Shown here one piece after another: positions 28,739-40,215 of a stretch of 64,000 nucleotides of DNA. A program made the position numbers and the translations under genes. The notes under the pieces were generated by a model. It made no database searches and was not told the DNA's origin. It worked only from the letters and a program-made list of their open reading frames with translations. How positions within the stretch are numbered: position 1 is the stretch's first letter; each line of letters starts with the position of its first letter. Source of the stretch: Sphingobacterium sp. R2 (GTDB lineage Bacteria; Bacteroidota; Bacteroidia; Sphingobacteriales; Sphingobacteriaceae). Location of the stretch: NCBI RefSeq assembly GCF_040760075.1, contig NZ_CP142884.1, positions 2,914,001 through 2,978,000 of the forward strand, in the 5' to 3' direction.

Positions 28739-28969
28739 CATCTCCGGGAGGAACATCGACAGATGCTCCATAAAAAAAGCCGGAAAAAGAGTTCTTTGAC
28801 ATATTGAAAGAGAAAAAAAATTACAAGAGAAGACAACAGTATAGAGACAATACGTGTATGTGTCTGATGTAGAGAGGAGACCCTCGGTCAAGGCCGAACG
28901 AATCTTTACGTAGCATAGGTGTATATATATCAAAAGCAGCCGCATAGTGGCAAAAGGCTATGCCGGTGA

Positions 28970-31850
<2,881 letters not shown>

Positions 31851-31979
31851 GCAGACAGACACTGTTGTCTTCCTCTTTAATTTTTGAAACGTACAGAAAC
31901 GTGACTCTTTCAGTATATATGTCAATTGGCATGGATATGCTCATAACTGATCATACCATAGCAGCCAATAAAGATTTTT

Positions 31980-32086
31980 AGGTGCCTATATCGGCGGTGT
32001 CTACCTCTTCCCATTCCGAACAGAGCAGTCAAGCCCGCCAGAGCCGATGGTATTGCCGTAACAGGTGGGAGAGTAGGTCGGTGCCT
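31980..32086 (+). rRNA. rrf: 5S ribosomal RNA
   Basis: About 107 bases, with the conserved CTCTTCCCATTCCGAACAGA block and GTGGGAGAGTAGGTCGGTGCC at the end. The two ends, GGTGCC and GGTGCC, pair through two G-T pairs to form the terminal helix. Confidence 0.95.
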
Positions 32087-32098
32087 TTTTTTACACGG

Positions 32099-32137
32099 AA
32101 GCCCTTGCTGGAAACAGTCAAGGGCTTCTTTCGTTTT
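32099..32137 (+). terminator. rrn operon terminator
   Basis: AAGCCCTTG / CAAGGGCTT (32099-32107, 32119-32127), 11-base loop, then CTTTCGTTTT. Confidence 0.85.
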
Positions 32138-32545
32138 AATACATATTCCGTATTTCCATGTAGAGGCTATTGCCTATCCTTCGCCTATCGGTTATCGCAG
32201 CACAGGACCGTCGGAGAGCCCGGTCCATCGGCAGCTGCTCCGAAACCGCCGCTATCCTGCAACATTACTATTGGACAATCGTTTACATTTCATAATTGCT
32301 TTTTTACTTCGATTTGTCTGCTGCCGCTAAAAGATGTTGAGGCTGGTCTATCCGTAGCTGTTCCGCGACTGGCAACGACCTCAGTTGCATAATGCATCTT
32401 CATCGAAGTATCTTGATCAATCTCAGGCCAAATGAGCAATTGTATCGATAGCGGCTATTTCATAACTAAGGCAGAGGATTGTCGTAAGGTAACGACAACC
32501 TTTTCGATTGTAATAATAGGTCAACTTATATTGAAAGATACTGAG

Positions 32546-32567
32546 AAAAGTGATGGAGATCACTTTT
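32546..32567. promoter_or_regulatory. CRP/FNR-type operator, distal site of the ccoN promoter
   Basis: AAAAGTGAT-GGAG-ATCACTTTT, a perfect 9-bp inverted repeat around four bases. Centre 130 bases upstream of the proximal copy's centre. Confidence 0.8.
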
Positions 32568-32675
32568 GACTTCACAATTAATTATAGGAACGCCGATTCA
32601 CCAAATTTTATTTCTGATAACTTATTTATATTCAGTAGCAAATTGTGTTTACAAAGGGAAAACCGAGATTGAGCT

Positions 32676-32697
32676 AAAAGTGATGCACATCACTTTT
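32676..32697. promoter_or_regulatory. CRP/FNR-type operator, proximal site of the ccoN promoter
   Basis: AAAAGTGAT-GCAC-ATCACTTTT, again a perfect 9-bp inverted repeat. Its centre lies 51.5 bases before the TACTTTTG element, which puts it near -62 from the likely transcription start, a usual place for a CRP-type activator. Confidence 0.85.
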
Positions 32698-32737
32698 GTA
32701 CGCATTGTGCATCATTAGATTGTCATAAAATGCTGCT

Positions 32738-32745
32738 TACTTTTG
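32738..32745 (+). promoter_or_regulatory. Promoter -7 element TACTTTTG of the cco operon
   Basis: Same octamer as before the ldh-half/hemN operon, 23 bases before the ccoN start. Confidence 0.65.
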
Positions 32746-32768
32746 AAGCAGAATCAACAATTTAAGTA

Positions 32769-34910
32769 ATGCAGTTAGAGCAATTTAATTACGACAATAA
32801 GATTGTCAGAAATTTCGGAATCGCTACCATTATTTGGGGGATAGTTGGTATGACCATAGGATTGCTTGTGGCGACTCAGCTTGTTTGGCCTCAGATGAAC
32901 TTTGGATTGCAATTTACAACATTTGGCCGTGTACGTCCTGTACATACCAATGCGGTGATTTTTGCTTTCGTAGGGAATGGTATTTTTATGGGAGTTTATT
33001 ACTCCTTACAGCGGGTGCTTAAAGCAAGAATGTTCAGTGATGCTTTGAGTAAGCTCCATTTTTGGGGTTGGCAATTAATTATTGTTGCCTCGGCTATCAC
33101 ACTCCCACTCGGTCTTACTTCAAGCCATGAGTATGCCGAAATGGAATGGCCTATTGATATCGCTATCACCCTTATTTGGGTTGTATTTGGTATCAATATG
33201 TTCGGCACTATTATCAAACGACGCGAACGTCATATGTATGTCGCAGTTTGGTTTTATATCGCCACATTTGTTACGGTCGCTGTTTTGCACATTGTCAACT
33301 CCATTCAATTGCCTGTAGCGGGCTGGAAAAGTTACTATGTGTACAAAGGTGTACAGGATGCGCTGGTACAATGGTGGTATGGTCACAATGCAGTTGCTTT
33401 TTTCTTGACAACTCCTTATTTGGGAATGATGTATTATTTCCTTCCTAAGATGGCCAACCGTCCAGTTTACTCTTACAAGTTAAGTATTCTTCACTTTTGG
33501 TCTTTAATCTTTATTTATATCTGGGCAGGTCCTCACCATTTGCTCTATACGGCGCTACCGGGTTGGGTACAGTCTTTAGGGGTTGTATTCTCCATTATGT
33601 TGATTGCTCCGAGTTGGGGCGGTATGATCAATGGCTTGTTGACCTTACGTGGTGCCTGGGATAAGGTACGTACAGAGCCTATGTTAAAATTCATGGTCGT
33701 GGCACTTACCTGTTATGGGATGGCAACTTTCGAGGGGCCTATGTTATCCTTGAAACAAGTTAATGCAATTGCTCACTTTACCGATTGGATTGTAGCACAC
33801 GTACACGTGGGGGCATTGGGATGGAACGGATTTATGACATTCGGAATTTTGTACTGGTTGATCCCTCGTATTTATAAAACAGAACTCTACTCTAAAAAAC
33901 TGGCATCAACTCACTTCTGGATTGGTACACTGGGTATTTTGTTCTATGCAATCCCAATGTATTGGGCAGCTGTAGTGCAAGGTTTGATGTGGAAAGAATT
34001 CACACCAGAGGGCGTTTTGAAATATCCGAACTTCCTTGCGACGACATTAGAAATTCTGCCGATGCACATGATGCGTGCGTTAGGTGGGGCTCTTTATCTG
34101 TCTGGTGTGTTCTTGATGACGTTCAACTTGATCAAAACGATGAAAGGCGGAAAGCTTCTGGCCAATGAACCAGCGGAAGCCCCTGCATTATTGCCGGTTC
34201 AGGTAAACGAACAGTCTCAACACCGTCGCCTTGAACGCAAGCCAATTTTATTTATGGTGTTAGCGCTAATTGCCATCCTTATCGGAGGTATGGTCGAGAT
34301 GGTACCGACGTTTACAATTTCTAAGAACGTTCCCACAATTGCTAGTGTGAAACCTTACACAGCATTGGAATTGCAAGGACGGGATCTGTATGTTAGAGAA
34401 GGCTGCGTGAATTGTCATACACAGACGATCCGTCCGTTTAGGTCAGAAACAGCGCGATATGGTGAATACAGTAAAGCTGGTGAGTTTGTGTACGATACAC
34501 CGTTTTTATGGGGCTCGAAGCGGACTGGACCGGATCTGCACCGGATCGGAGGGAAATATCCGAACAAATGGCACTTTGACCACTTGATGGATCCAACAAT
34601 TACTTCTCCTGGAAGTATCATGCCAACTTATCCATGGCTGATCGATCAGAAATTGGACAATTCTATTCTGCAGGATAAAATGAAAGCATTGCGCAAATTG
34701 GGTATTCCATATACCGATGCTGAAATTGAACATGCTGAACAGGATCTTACTAAGCAAGCGCAAAAAATTGCTGATGATCTGAAACAAAATCAAGTGAATG
34801 TGCTAGCTGATCGTGAGATTGTAGCCGTAATTGCATACTTGCAGCGACTTGGAACAGATATAAAAGCAGCGCCGAAGGTAGCTGATAATACTATTAACGC
34901 AAATCAATAA
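32769..34910 (+). CDS. ccoN: Fused cbb3-type cytochrome c oxidase subunits I and II (CcoN-CcoO)
   Basis: 713 residues, two subunits in one chain as in many Bacteroidota. Residues 1-470 are CcoN, the haem-copper core with about 12 helices: His in RPVHTNAVIFAF for the low-spin haem, WYGHNAVAFF and GPHHLLYTALP for CuB, and the HFTDWIVAHVHVGALGWNG segment for both haems. Residues 490-713 are CcoO: a membrane anchor, then the haem c site CVNCHTQ with downstream Met in GSIMPTYPWL as a likely second axial ligand. The complex reduces oxygen to water at very low oxygen with proton pumping. The first gene of the operon, behind two strong operator sites. Confidence 0.97.
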   Translation: MQLEQFNYDNKIVRNFGIATIIWGIVGMTIGLLVATQLVWPQMNFGLQFTTFGRVRPVHTNAVIFAFVGNGIFMGVYYSLQRVLKARMFSDALSKLHFWGWQLIIVASAITLPLGLTSSHEYAEMEWPIDIAITLIWVVFGINMFGTIIKRRERHMYVAVWFYIATFVTVAVLHIVNSIQLPVAGWKSYYVYKGVQDALVQWWYGHNAVAFFLTTPYLGMMYYFLPKMANRPVYSYKLSILHFWSLIFIYIWAGPHHLLYTALPGWVQSLGVVFSIMLIAPSWGGMINGLLTLRGAWDKVRTEPMLKFMVVALTCYGMATFEGPMLSLKQVNAIAHFTDWIVAHVHVGALGWNGFMTFGILYWLIPRIYKTELYSKKLASTHFWIGTLGILFYAIPMYWAAVVQGLMWKEFTPEGVLKYPNFLATTLEILPMHMMRALGGALYLSGVFLMTFNLIKTMKGGKLLANEPAEAPALLPVQVNEQSQHRRLERKPILFMVLALIAILIGGMVEMVPTFTISKNVPTIASVKPYTALELQGRDLYVREGCVNCHTQTIRPFRSETARYGEYSKAGEFVYDTPFLWGSKRTGPDLHRIGGKYPNKWHFDHLMDPTITSPGSIMPTYPWLIDQKLDNSILQDKMKALRKLGIPYTDAEIEHAEQDLTKQAQKIADDLKQNQVNVLADREIVAVIAYLQRLGTDIKAAPKVADNTINANQ

Positions 34911-34914
34911 AGCG

Positions 34915-35112
34915 ATGTTTAAGCAAATAACAAATCTAAACGGCAGTGAGCTTTATTTAATCGCATCACTTTGGATCTTCTTGATTTTCTTCATCTCAGT
35001 AGCAATTATGTTGTTCCGCATGAAAAGAGACTATGTTACTTACATGAAGGAATTGCCTTTGGAAGAAGACGAAACAGAAAAGGAACTGAATCATTCACCT
35101 GAAAGTCTATAA
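34915..35112 (+). CDS. ccoQ: CcoQ-like small membrane subunit of cbb3 oxidase
   Basis: 65 residues: one membrane helix (about 14-36, LYLIASLWIFLIFFISVAIM) followed by a basic then acidic tail (EEDETEKELNHSPESL). Position 4 bases after ccoNO and 3 bases before ccoP fits CcoQ, which stabilises the oxidase. Sequence identity to proteobacterial CcoQ is low, so the name rests on layout and place. Confidence 0.8.
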   Translation: MFKQITNLNGSELYLIASLWIFLIFFISVAIMLFRMKRDYVTYMKELPLEEDETEKELNHSPESL

Positions 35113-35115
35113 TAT

Positions 35116-36030
35116 ATGAGTTTATTATTGGATACTGCACCGGCTACCGCAGAAGTTGTTCAATCTACGATAGGATTTGGTACAGATAATTTATACACAG
35201 ATATCTTAATTATCGTATTGATCGTTGTGATGCTGGCTCTCCTCGCTTCGGCATTGATGGTCAATCGTGCGATGAAATCCATTATTAAGATTACCATGCC
35301 TGAATTGGCCAACGAGGAAAAACTCAAGAAGGCAGCAAACAAGGGTTGGATGAAAAGGTCATGGAACAAGATCATGGGGATCAGACCGATTTCAGAAGAG
35401 AAAGATATTGTCATAGACCATGAGTATGACGGTATTCGCGAATTAGATAATCCGATTCCAATATGGTTTAATTTCCTCTTTTACGGAACAATCTTTTTTG
35501 GTCTTGTTTACTTATTCGTTTATCAGGTTTCTGGTATAGGAATGAACCAAGATCAGGAATATGAACATGAAATGGTCATTGCTGAGAAAGAACGTCAGGC
35601 TTATCTGACAGCTTCAGCGAGTAACGTAGATGAAAGTAGCGTGGAGTTTCAGCCGGAATTGGCCGCCGATGGGAAAGCTATCTTTACGGCAAACTGCGTG
35701 GCATGCCACGGTGGAAGCGGTGAAGGTGGTATCGGACCGAACTTGACCGATAAGTTTTGGTTACATGGTGGTGAAATAAAAGATATCTTCAAAACCATTA
35801 AATATGGCGTTCCTGATAAAGGAATGGTGCCTTGGGAACAAACTTTGAGCCCTGCTCAAATTGCCCAGGTGGCGAGTTATATTGTCACATTAAGGGATAC
35901 TAACCCTGCTAATCCAAAAGCTCCGCAAGGTGAAGAGGTTAACTATGGTGGTGGGCAGGCAGCAAGTGGAGATAAATCAGCAGAAGAAGGTAAAACAGAT
36001 CAAGCTGAAACAGAAAAAAAAGCGGACTAA
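35116..36030 (+). CDS. ccoP: CcoP-type cytochrome c subunit with a single haem site
   Basis: 304 residues. Two membrane helices (about 30-52 and 118-140), with the CcoP-type segment YDGIRELDNPIPIWFNFLFY between them, then one cytochrome c domain with CVACHGGSGEGG (about 193-204) and likely Met ligand in KGMVPWEQTLSP. Proteobacterial CcoP has two CxxCH sites; this one has only one, as is common for Bacteroidota. It passes electrons to CcoO and CcoN. The C-terminal 40 residues are low-complexity and acidic (EEGKTDQAETEKKAD), probably a flexible periplasmic tail. Confidence 0.93.
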   Translation: MSLLLDTAPATAEVVQSTIGFGTDNLYTDILIIVLIVVMLALLASALMVNRAMKSIIKITMPELANEEKLKKAANKGWMKRSWNKIMGIRPISEEKDIVIDHEYDGIRELDNPIPIWFNFLFYGTIFFGLVYLFVYQVSGIGMNQDQEYEHEMVIAEKERQAYLTASASNVDESSVEFQPELAADGKAIFTANCVACHGGSGEGGIGPNLTDKFWLHGGEIKDIFKTIKYGVPDKGMVPWEQTLSPAQIAQVASYIVTLRDTNPANPKAPQGEEVNYGGGQAASGDKSAEEGKTDQAETEKKAD

Positions 36031-36039
36031 TAAATCGAA

Positions 36040-37434
36040 ATGACAATGAGTACAGTAGTATTGAATAATGCCAATAATGGTCGATCTAAGTCAAAAAAGA
36101 GACAATGGATTTATGCCAAGAAACCGCAGGGACAACTTTACAAAAAGAGACAGTGGGTTGGATATTCACTGCTACTGTTCTTATTTGTCGCTCCTTTTAT
36201 CAAAATAAATGGCGAACCGTTTTTAATGTTTAACATTATTGACCGGAAATTCTCCATCTTAGGAAATCTTTTCTATCCGCAAGATCTTTACATATTCGTA
36301 TTTGGCATGTTGATCGTGATGGTATGTGTGGTTTTGTTTACTGTTGTCTTTGGACGGGTATGGTGTGGGTGGACTTGCCCTCAGACCATTTTTATGGAAT
36401 TGATATTTAGAAGGATCGAGTATTGGATTGAAGGTGATTGGCAACAGCAAAAAAAATTGGATGCAGGTCCGAATACCGATCAAAAGCAGTTTAAGAAATT
36501 GTTGAAACATAGCATTTTTTTGATCATATCGTTTTTCATCTCCAATATCTTTCTATCTTACATTATCGGTGTCGATGCTTTGTTAAAGATTATCACTGAT
36601 CCGCTGGATCAACATATTGGTGGTCTTATCTCAATCACAATATTTACATTAGTTTTCTATGGTGTCTTTGCATATGTTAGAGAAATTGTATGTATAGCAA
36701 TCTGCCCATACGGACGATTGCAAGGAGTACTCTTGGATGATCAGAGTATTACCGTTGCTTATGATCATAGACGTGGAGAACCTAGAGGAAAATATCAAAA
36801 GGATGTCATGACACCTCAGGGTGATTGTGTGGACTGCAAGCTCTGTGTCCATGTATGTCCTACAGGAATCGATATTCGAAAAGGCTTGCAATTGGAATGC
36901 GTAAGTTGTACGGCATGTATCGACGCCTGTGATGCTGTCATGGACAAAATCGGAAAGCCTAAAAAGTTAATTGGCTTTTATCCAATGGGCGAGATCGAGG
37001 GTACGCTCAAGAAAAAAAACAATACGAGAACGATAGCTTACTCCATCGTGCTGGTCGCTCTAATGACTGTCTTTTGTTTTCTATTGTTCAATCGTTCTCA
37101 GGTGGATGGAAGGTTACTCCGTGCAAAGGGAAGTACTTACCAGCTTCGTGACGATAAGACAATAAGCAACTTGTATTCTTTGGAATTGATCAATAAGTCT
37201 GGCAAAGAAATGCCTTTCAAGCTGGTCTGCGATGATCCTCGTTTAAAGATTCAGCTGGTTAACCCTATCCAAAAATTAGATAAAGATGGGCACGCAACTA
37301 TGAGTTTTTTTCTCATTATCGCGAATAAAGACGTGGAGACTTATAAAAGTGATGTAAAATTAGCGATCTATTCGGGTGATAAGAAAGTGGAAAGTTTAAA
37401 AACTACTTTTATAGCGCCTCCCGGTATGAATTAA
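36040..37434 (+). CDS. ccoG: Cytochrome c oxidase accessory protein CcoG (FixG)
   Basis: 464 residues. Polyferredoxin-type membrane protein with the conserved CGWTCPQTIF segment, ICPYGRLQGVL, and two [4Fe-4S] motifs in CVDCKLCVHVCPTG and CVSCTACIDACD (about residues 265-300). It ends with an immunoglobulin-like periplasmic domain after the last helix (about 330-350). CcoG is a copper-reducing factor in cbb3 maturation. An alternative start is the ATG 2 codons downstream. Tenth base after ccoP, same operon. Confidence 0.95.
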   Translation: MTMSTVVLNNANNGRSKSKKRQWIYAKKPQGQLYKKRQWVGYSLLLFLFVAPFIKINGEPFLMFNIIDRKFSILGNLFYPQDLYIFVFGMLIVMVCVVLFTVVFGRVWCGWTCPQTIFMELIFRRIEYWIEGDWQQQKKLDAGPNTDQKQFKKLLKHSIFLIISFFISNIFLSYIIGVDALLKIITDPLDQHIGGLISITIFTLVFYGVFAYVREIVCIAICPYGRLQGVLLDDQSITVAYDHRRGEPRGKYQKDVMTPQGDCVDCKLCVHVCPTGIDIRKGLQLECVSCTACIDACDAVMDKIGKPKKLIGFYPMGEIEGTLKKKNNTRTIAYSIVLVALMTVFCFLLFNRSQVDGRLLRAKGSTYQLRDDKTISNLYSLELINKSGKEMPFKLVCDDPRLKIQLVNPIQKLDKDGHATMSFFLIIANKDVETYKSDVKLAIYSGDKKVESLKTTFIAPPGMN

Positions 37435-37445
37435 AATGAAAAACA

Positions 37446-37868
37446 ATGAATTGGGGTACAAAAATTTTTTTAACCTTGGCGGTATTTATGTTGTGCATAG
37501 TCGGAGCAGGTGTCTATATGGTAAGCCATGACTCGGATAGTCTGGAGGAAGATGATTACTACGAACAGGGACTGAATTATGACCAAGCGTACGATAAAAA
37601 GCAGAATGTATTGACTATGAAGGAATCTCCGACTGTCGAAATCAGGAAAGACACCTTGTATATTCATTTTGTCTCCAAAGAAAACAAAGGGAAATTGGTT
37701 TTTCGAAAGCCTTCTGACAATCGATTGGATAGAGAATTACCGTTTCAGACGACAGGTAATCTCTATACCCTTCCAATCTCCACGTTCGATAAAGGAATGT
37801 GGAACCTCTATATTGACTGGAAAAGTGCGGGTAAAGATTTTCTGTTTGAAGAGCATATTTTATTTTAG
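37446..37868 (+). CDS. ccoH: FixH/CcoH-family cbb3 assembly protein
   Basis: 140 residues: an N-terminal membrane helix (residues 5-27) and a periplasmic part with the family opening SLEEDDYYEQGLNYDQAYDK, followed by a short beta domain. CcoH stabilises the oxidase during assembly. It lies between ccoG and the TauE/SafE-like gene with small gaps. Confidence 0.88.
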   Translation: MNWGTKIFLTLAVFMLCIVGAGVYMVSHDSDSLEEDDYYEQGLNYDQAYDKKQNVLTMKESPTVEIRKDTLYIHFVSKENKGKLVFRKPSDNRLDRELPFQTTGNLYTLPISTFDKGMWNLYIDWKSAGKDFLFEEHILF

Positions 37869-37877
37869 TTTAGGGAA

Positions 37878-38567
37878 ATGAGCTATACTTATTTTGCTTT
37901 TTTCATGGGATTGTTTGGCAGTATACATTGTGCGGTAATGTGTGGTCCACTGATTTTTGCCATAGAAGGGAGACAGGGGTTGGGTTGGACAGTTTTCCTA
38001 AATAAAATATTATATCAATCCGGTAGGGTACTGACCTATGGTTGTTTGGGGCTGTTACTCGGTACGATAGGGACATTTGCACAAATTCAAGGTTGGCAGC
38101 GCAGCTTGAGCTGGGCCACAGGCATTATACTGATAGGAATTGCTTTGTTTCAGCTAGTCGGTAAGCATAACAAAACGATTGCCAGCTGGCAGACCAAAGC
38201 TGTGCAGCCTATTGTACGGTTGTTGTCTAAGTGGTTGTATAAGCCAGGGGGTAGCTTTATAGCTGGTGTGTTGAATGGATTATTACCCTGTGGCATGGTC
38301 TACATGGCACTCATGTCTTCCATCAATGCGGATAGTCCACTCCAAAGTTTTTTCTTTATGTTATGTTTTGGTTTGGGAACTATACCGTTGTTGTTTCTCT
38401 TTTCTTTTCTTGGAAATTTTTCCAAATCCTTCAAAATTGGATTTTCAAAGTGGGTACCTTTTCTATATTTCTTGTTGGGAATATGGTTTGTACTTCGTGG
38501 TGCCAATTTAGATATTCCCTATTTAAGTCCATTTATTCATGTTGAGGGTGCAATAAACTGTGTTTAA
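37878..38567 (+). CDS. TauE/SafE-like (UreH/DsbD-type) membrane protein of the cco operon
   Basis: 229 residues with six membrane helices. The N-terminal motif GLFGSIHCAVMCGPLIFAIE and the matching GVLNGLLPCGMVYMALMS in the second half are those of the small DsbD_2/TauE-SafE group, each holding a Cys in Cys-Gly or Met-Cys-Gly context. In Bacteroidota this gene regularly ends the cco operon, and relatives have been tied to copper or redox supply for cytochrome oxidase; that role is inferred from place. Confidence 0.85.
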   Translation: MSYTYFAFFMGLFGSIHCAVMCGPLIFAIEGRQGLGWTVFLNKILYQSGRVLTYGCLGLLLGTIGTFAQIQGWQRSLSWATGIILIGIALFQLVGKHNKTIASWQTKAVQPIVRLLSKWLYKPGGSFIAGVLNGLLPCGMVYMALMSSINADSPLQSFFFMLCFGLGTIPLLFLFSFLGNFSKSFKIGFSKWVPFLYFLLGIWFVLRGANLDIPYLSPFIHVEGAINCV

Positions 38568-38623
38568 CGACAACAATATGTCGGTACTAAATATTATATT
38601 TGGTCAAACCCTTAACATACAAA

Positions 38624-40087
38624 ATGGAGGTACTTCATCATATCTTACAAATAATATTACAATATTATTGGATCCCTTTACTGATTCTTTACATTGGTGT
38701 AATTGGGACCATCTTGATCGAAAACCGTAATCCATCCAAGACTATTGCCTGGATTATGGTCATTGTGTTTTTGCCCGGCATTGGTTTACTTAGTTACTAT
38801 TTCTTTGGACAAAAATTTAAGAAGGTCAAAAGAATGAAACGGGTATACCGTGAGCAGTCTAAAAAGCTATTGGATGCTTGGCGTAAGGAATCCGAAATTA
38901 TGGAGGAACATATTGATACGTTAAATGAGCGTATCGGAAGTTTAGCTATGGTGTTTCGATACCTCAAAAACCAAAAAATATCTACCTTTTCCCTGAATAA
39001 CGAGGTGACGCTATTTATCAATGGGGAAGAAAAGTTTCCTGTCCTTATCGACCGGCTTAAAGCAGCCGAGCATTCCATCCATATGGAATATTACATTTGG
39101 GAAATGGATGAAATAGGCTGTGAAATTTTGCATATTTTAGAAGAAAAAGCAAAAAATGGTGTCACTGTGCGTCTAATATTAGACAGTTTTGGTGCGCCCG
39201 ATGTAATTAAATATTTGCGACGGAATAAACCTAATTTTGAATTTCAAGCCTTTCTTCCTGTTACTTTTAGCTCTTTGGCAAATAGTAACTACAGAAATCA
39301 CCGTAAGATCGTGGTTATAGATGGCAAGATCGGCTTTGTTGGTGGGATCAATATTTCGGATCGATATATCAATAACGGAAAGAATGAGATTTACTGGCGG
39401 GATACGGCGATGATGGTAATCGGCGCAGCAGTAAATACCTTACAGATACAGTTTTGGAATAGCTGGAATCAGACAGAAGCGGAATCTTTTGAACTCGGGC
39501 GGGGTTATTTAAATCGATTTCCATTAACCAATGAAGATGCCAGCGGAGTAGGGTTCACAGCGAGTGATCCCGGATCGCCAGCACCATTCAATATGGAAGC
39601 AATTATTGCCGGTATAAATGAAGCTAAAGAGTATGTACAGTTGTGTACTCCATATTTTATTCCAAGCGATCAATTGACAACTGCTTTAATGTTGGCTGTT
39701 TCGTCGGGTGTTCGTGTGGATTTGATGTTGCCGGCCAAGTCTGATTCGTATTTCGTCCAACACGCTTCTTTTTCATTTATCAAACCGCTACTGGAAAGAG
39801 GAGTTAATGTTTACCTCTATAAAAAAGGGTTTCTCCATGCTAAAACGGTCTGCATTGATGGAAAGCTGGCTTATATTGGTACGACAAACCTGGATATCAG
39901 GAGTTTTTATATCAATTTCGAAATTTCAGGAATTATCTCGGATAAAGCACTCTGTGACCGTCTGAATGCACAGTTTTTGGCTGATATTGAATTTTCAGAT
40001 CTGATTACAATTCGAAGTTGGATGCAGCGAAGTCGTTGGAAACGAGGTGTCGATTCTATCTGCAGACTATTGGCTCCCTTGCTTTAA
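38624..40087 (+). CDS. cls: Cardiolipin synthase
   Basis: 488 residues from the ATG at 38624; the open frame begins 8 codons earlier at a TTG. Two N-terminal membrane helices (about 10-30 and 40-62, the PLDc_N part), then two phospholipase D motifs: NHRKIVVIDGKIGFVGG and HAKTVCIDGKLAYIGT, each an HxK-x4-D site. It condenses phosphatidylglycerol (or PG and PE) to cardiolipin at the inner membrane. The gap of 56 bases after the cco operon may mean read-through. Confidence 0.95.
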   Translation: MEVLHHILQIILQYYWIPLLILYIGVIGTILIENRNPSKTIAWIMVIVFLPGIGLLSYYFFGQKFKKVKRMKRVYREQSKKLLDAWRKESEIMEEHIDTLNERIGSLAMVFRYLKNQKISTFSLNNEVTLFINGEEKFPVLIDRLKAAEHSIHMEYYIWEMDEIGCEILHILEEKAKNGVTVRLILDSFGAPDVIKYLRRNKPNFEFQAFLPVTFSSLANSNYRNHRKIVVIDGKIGFVGGINISDRYINNGKNEIYWRDTAMMVIGAAVNTLQIQFWNSWNQTEAESFELGRGYLNRFPLTNEDASGVGFTASDPGSPAPFNMEAIIAGINEAKEYVQLCTPYFIPSDQLTTALMLAVSSGVRVDLMLPAKSDSYFVQHASFSFIKPLLERGVNVYLYKKGFLHAKTVCIDGKLAYIGTTNLDIRSFYINFEISGIISDKALCDRLNAQFLADIEFSDLITIRSWMQRSRWKRGVDSICRLLAPLL

Positions 40088-40215
40088 ATAATCTTTAGGG
40101 CGTAGAGATTAACCCGATGAATAGGGATAATAAATGTTAAAAATAGCCCAATGCGGTTGGTCTTTGCTCAAAATTGAATATATTTAGCTATTCATTTTTT
40201 ATTCTAAGACTTTCC

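Larger units (their letters stand above)
32138..32768. other. Intergenic region between rrn and the cco operon
   Basis: 630 bases without a supportable gene. The first part (to about 32470) is richer in GC than its surroundings and ends in a terminator-like hairpin, AGGATTGTCGT / ACGACAACCT (32475-32485, 32492-32501) followed by TTTTC, which suggests a transcript arriving from upstream or an unrecognised small RNA. The second part holds two CRP/FNR-type operators and the ccoN promoter. Confidence 0.6.

Noticed and set aside
31982..32392. 136-codon open frame on the plus strand
   Set aside because: It begins inside the 5S rRNA gene and crosses the rrn terminator; no ribosome site and an unnatural amino-acid composition.
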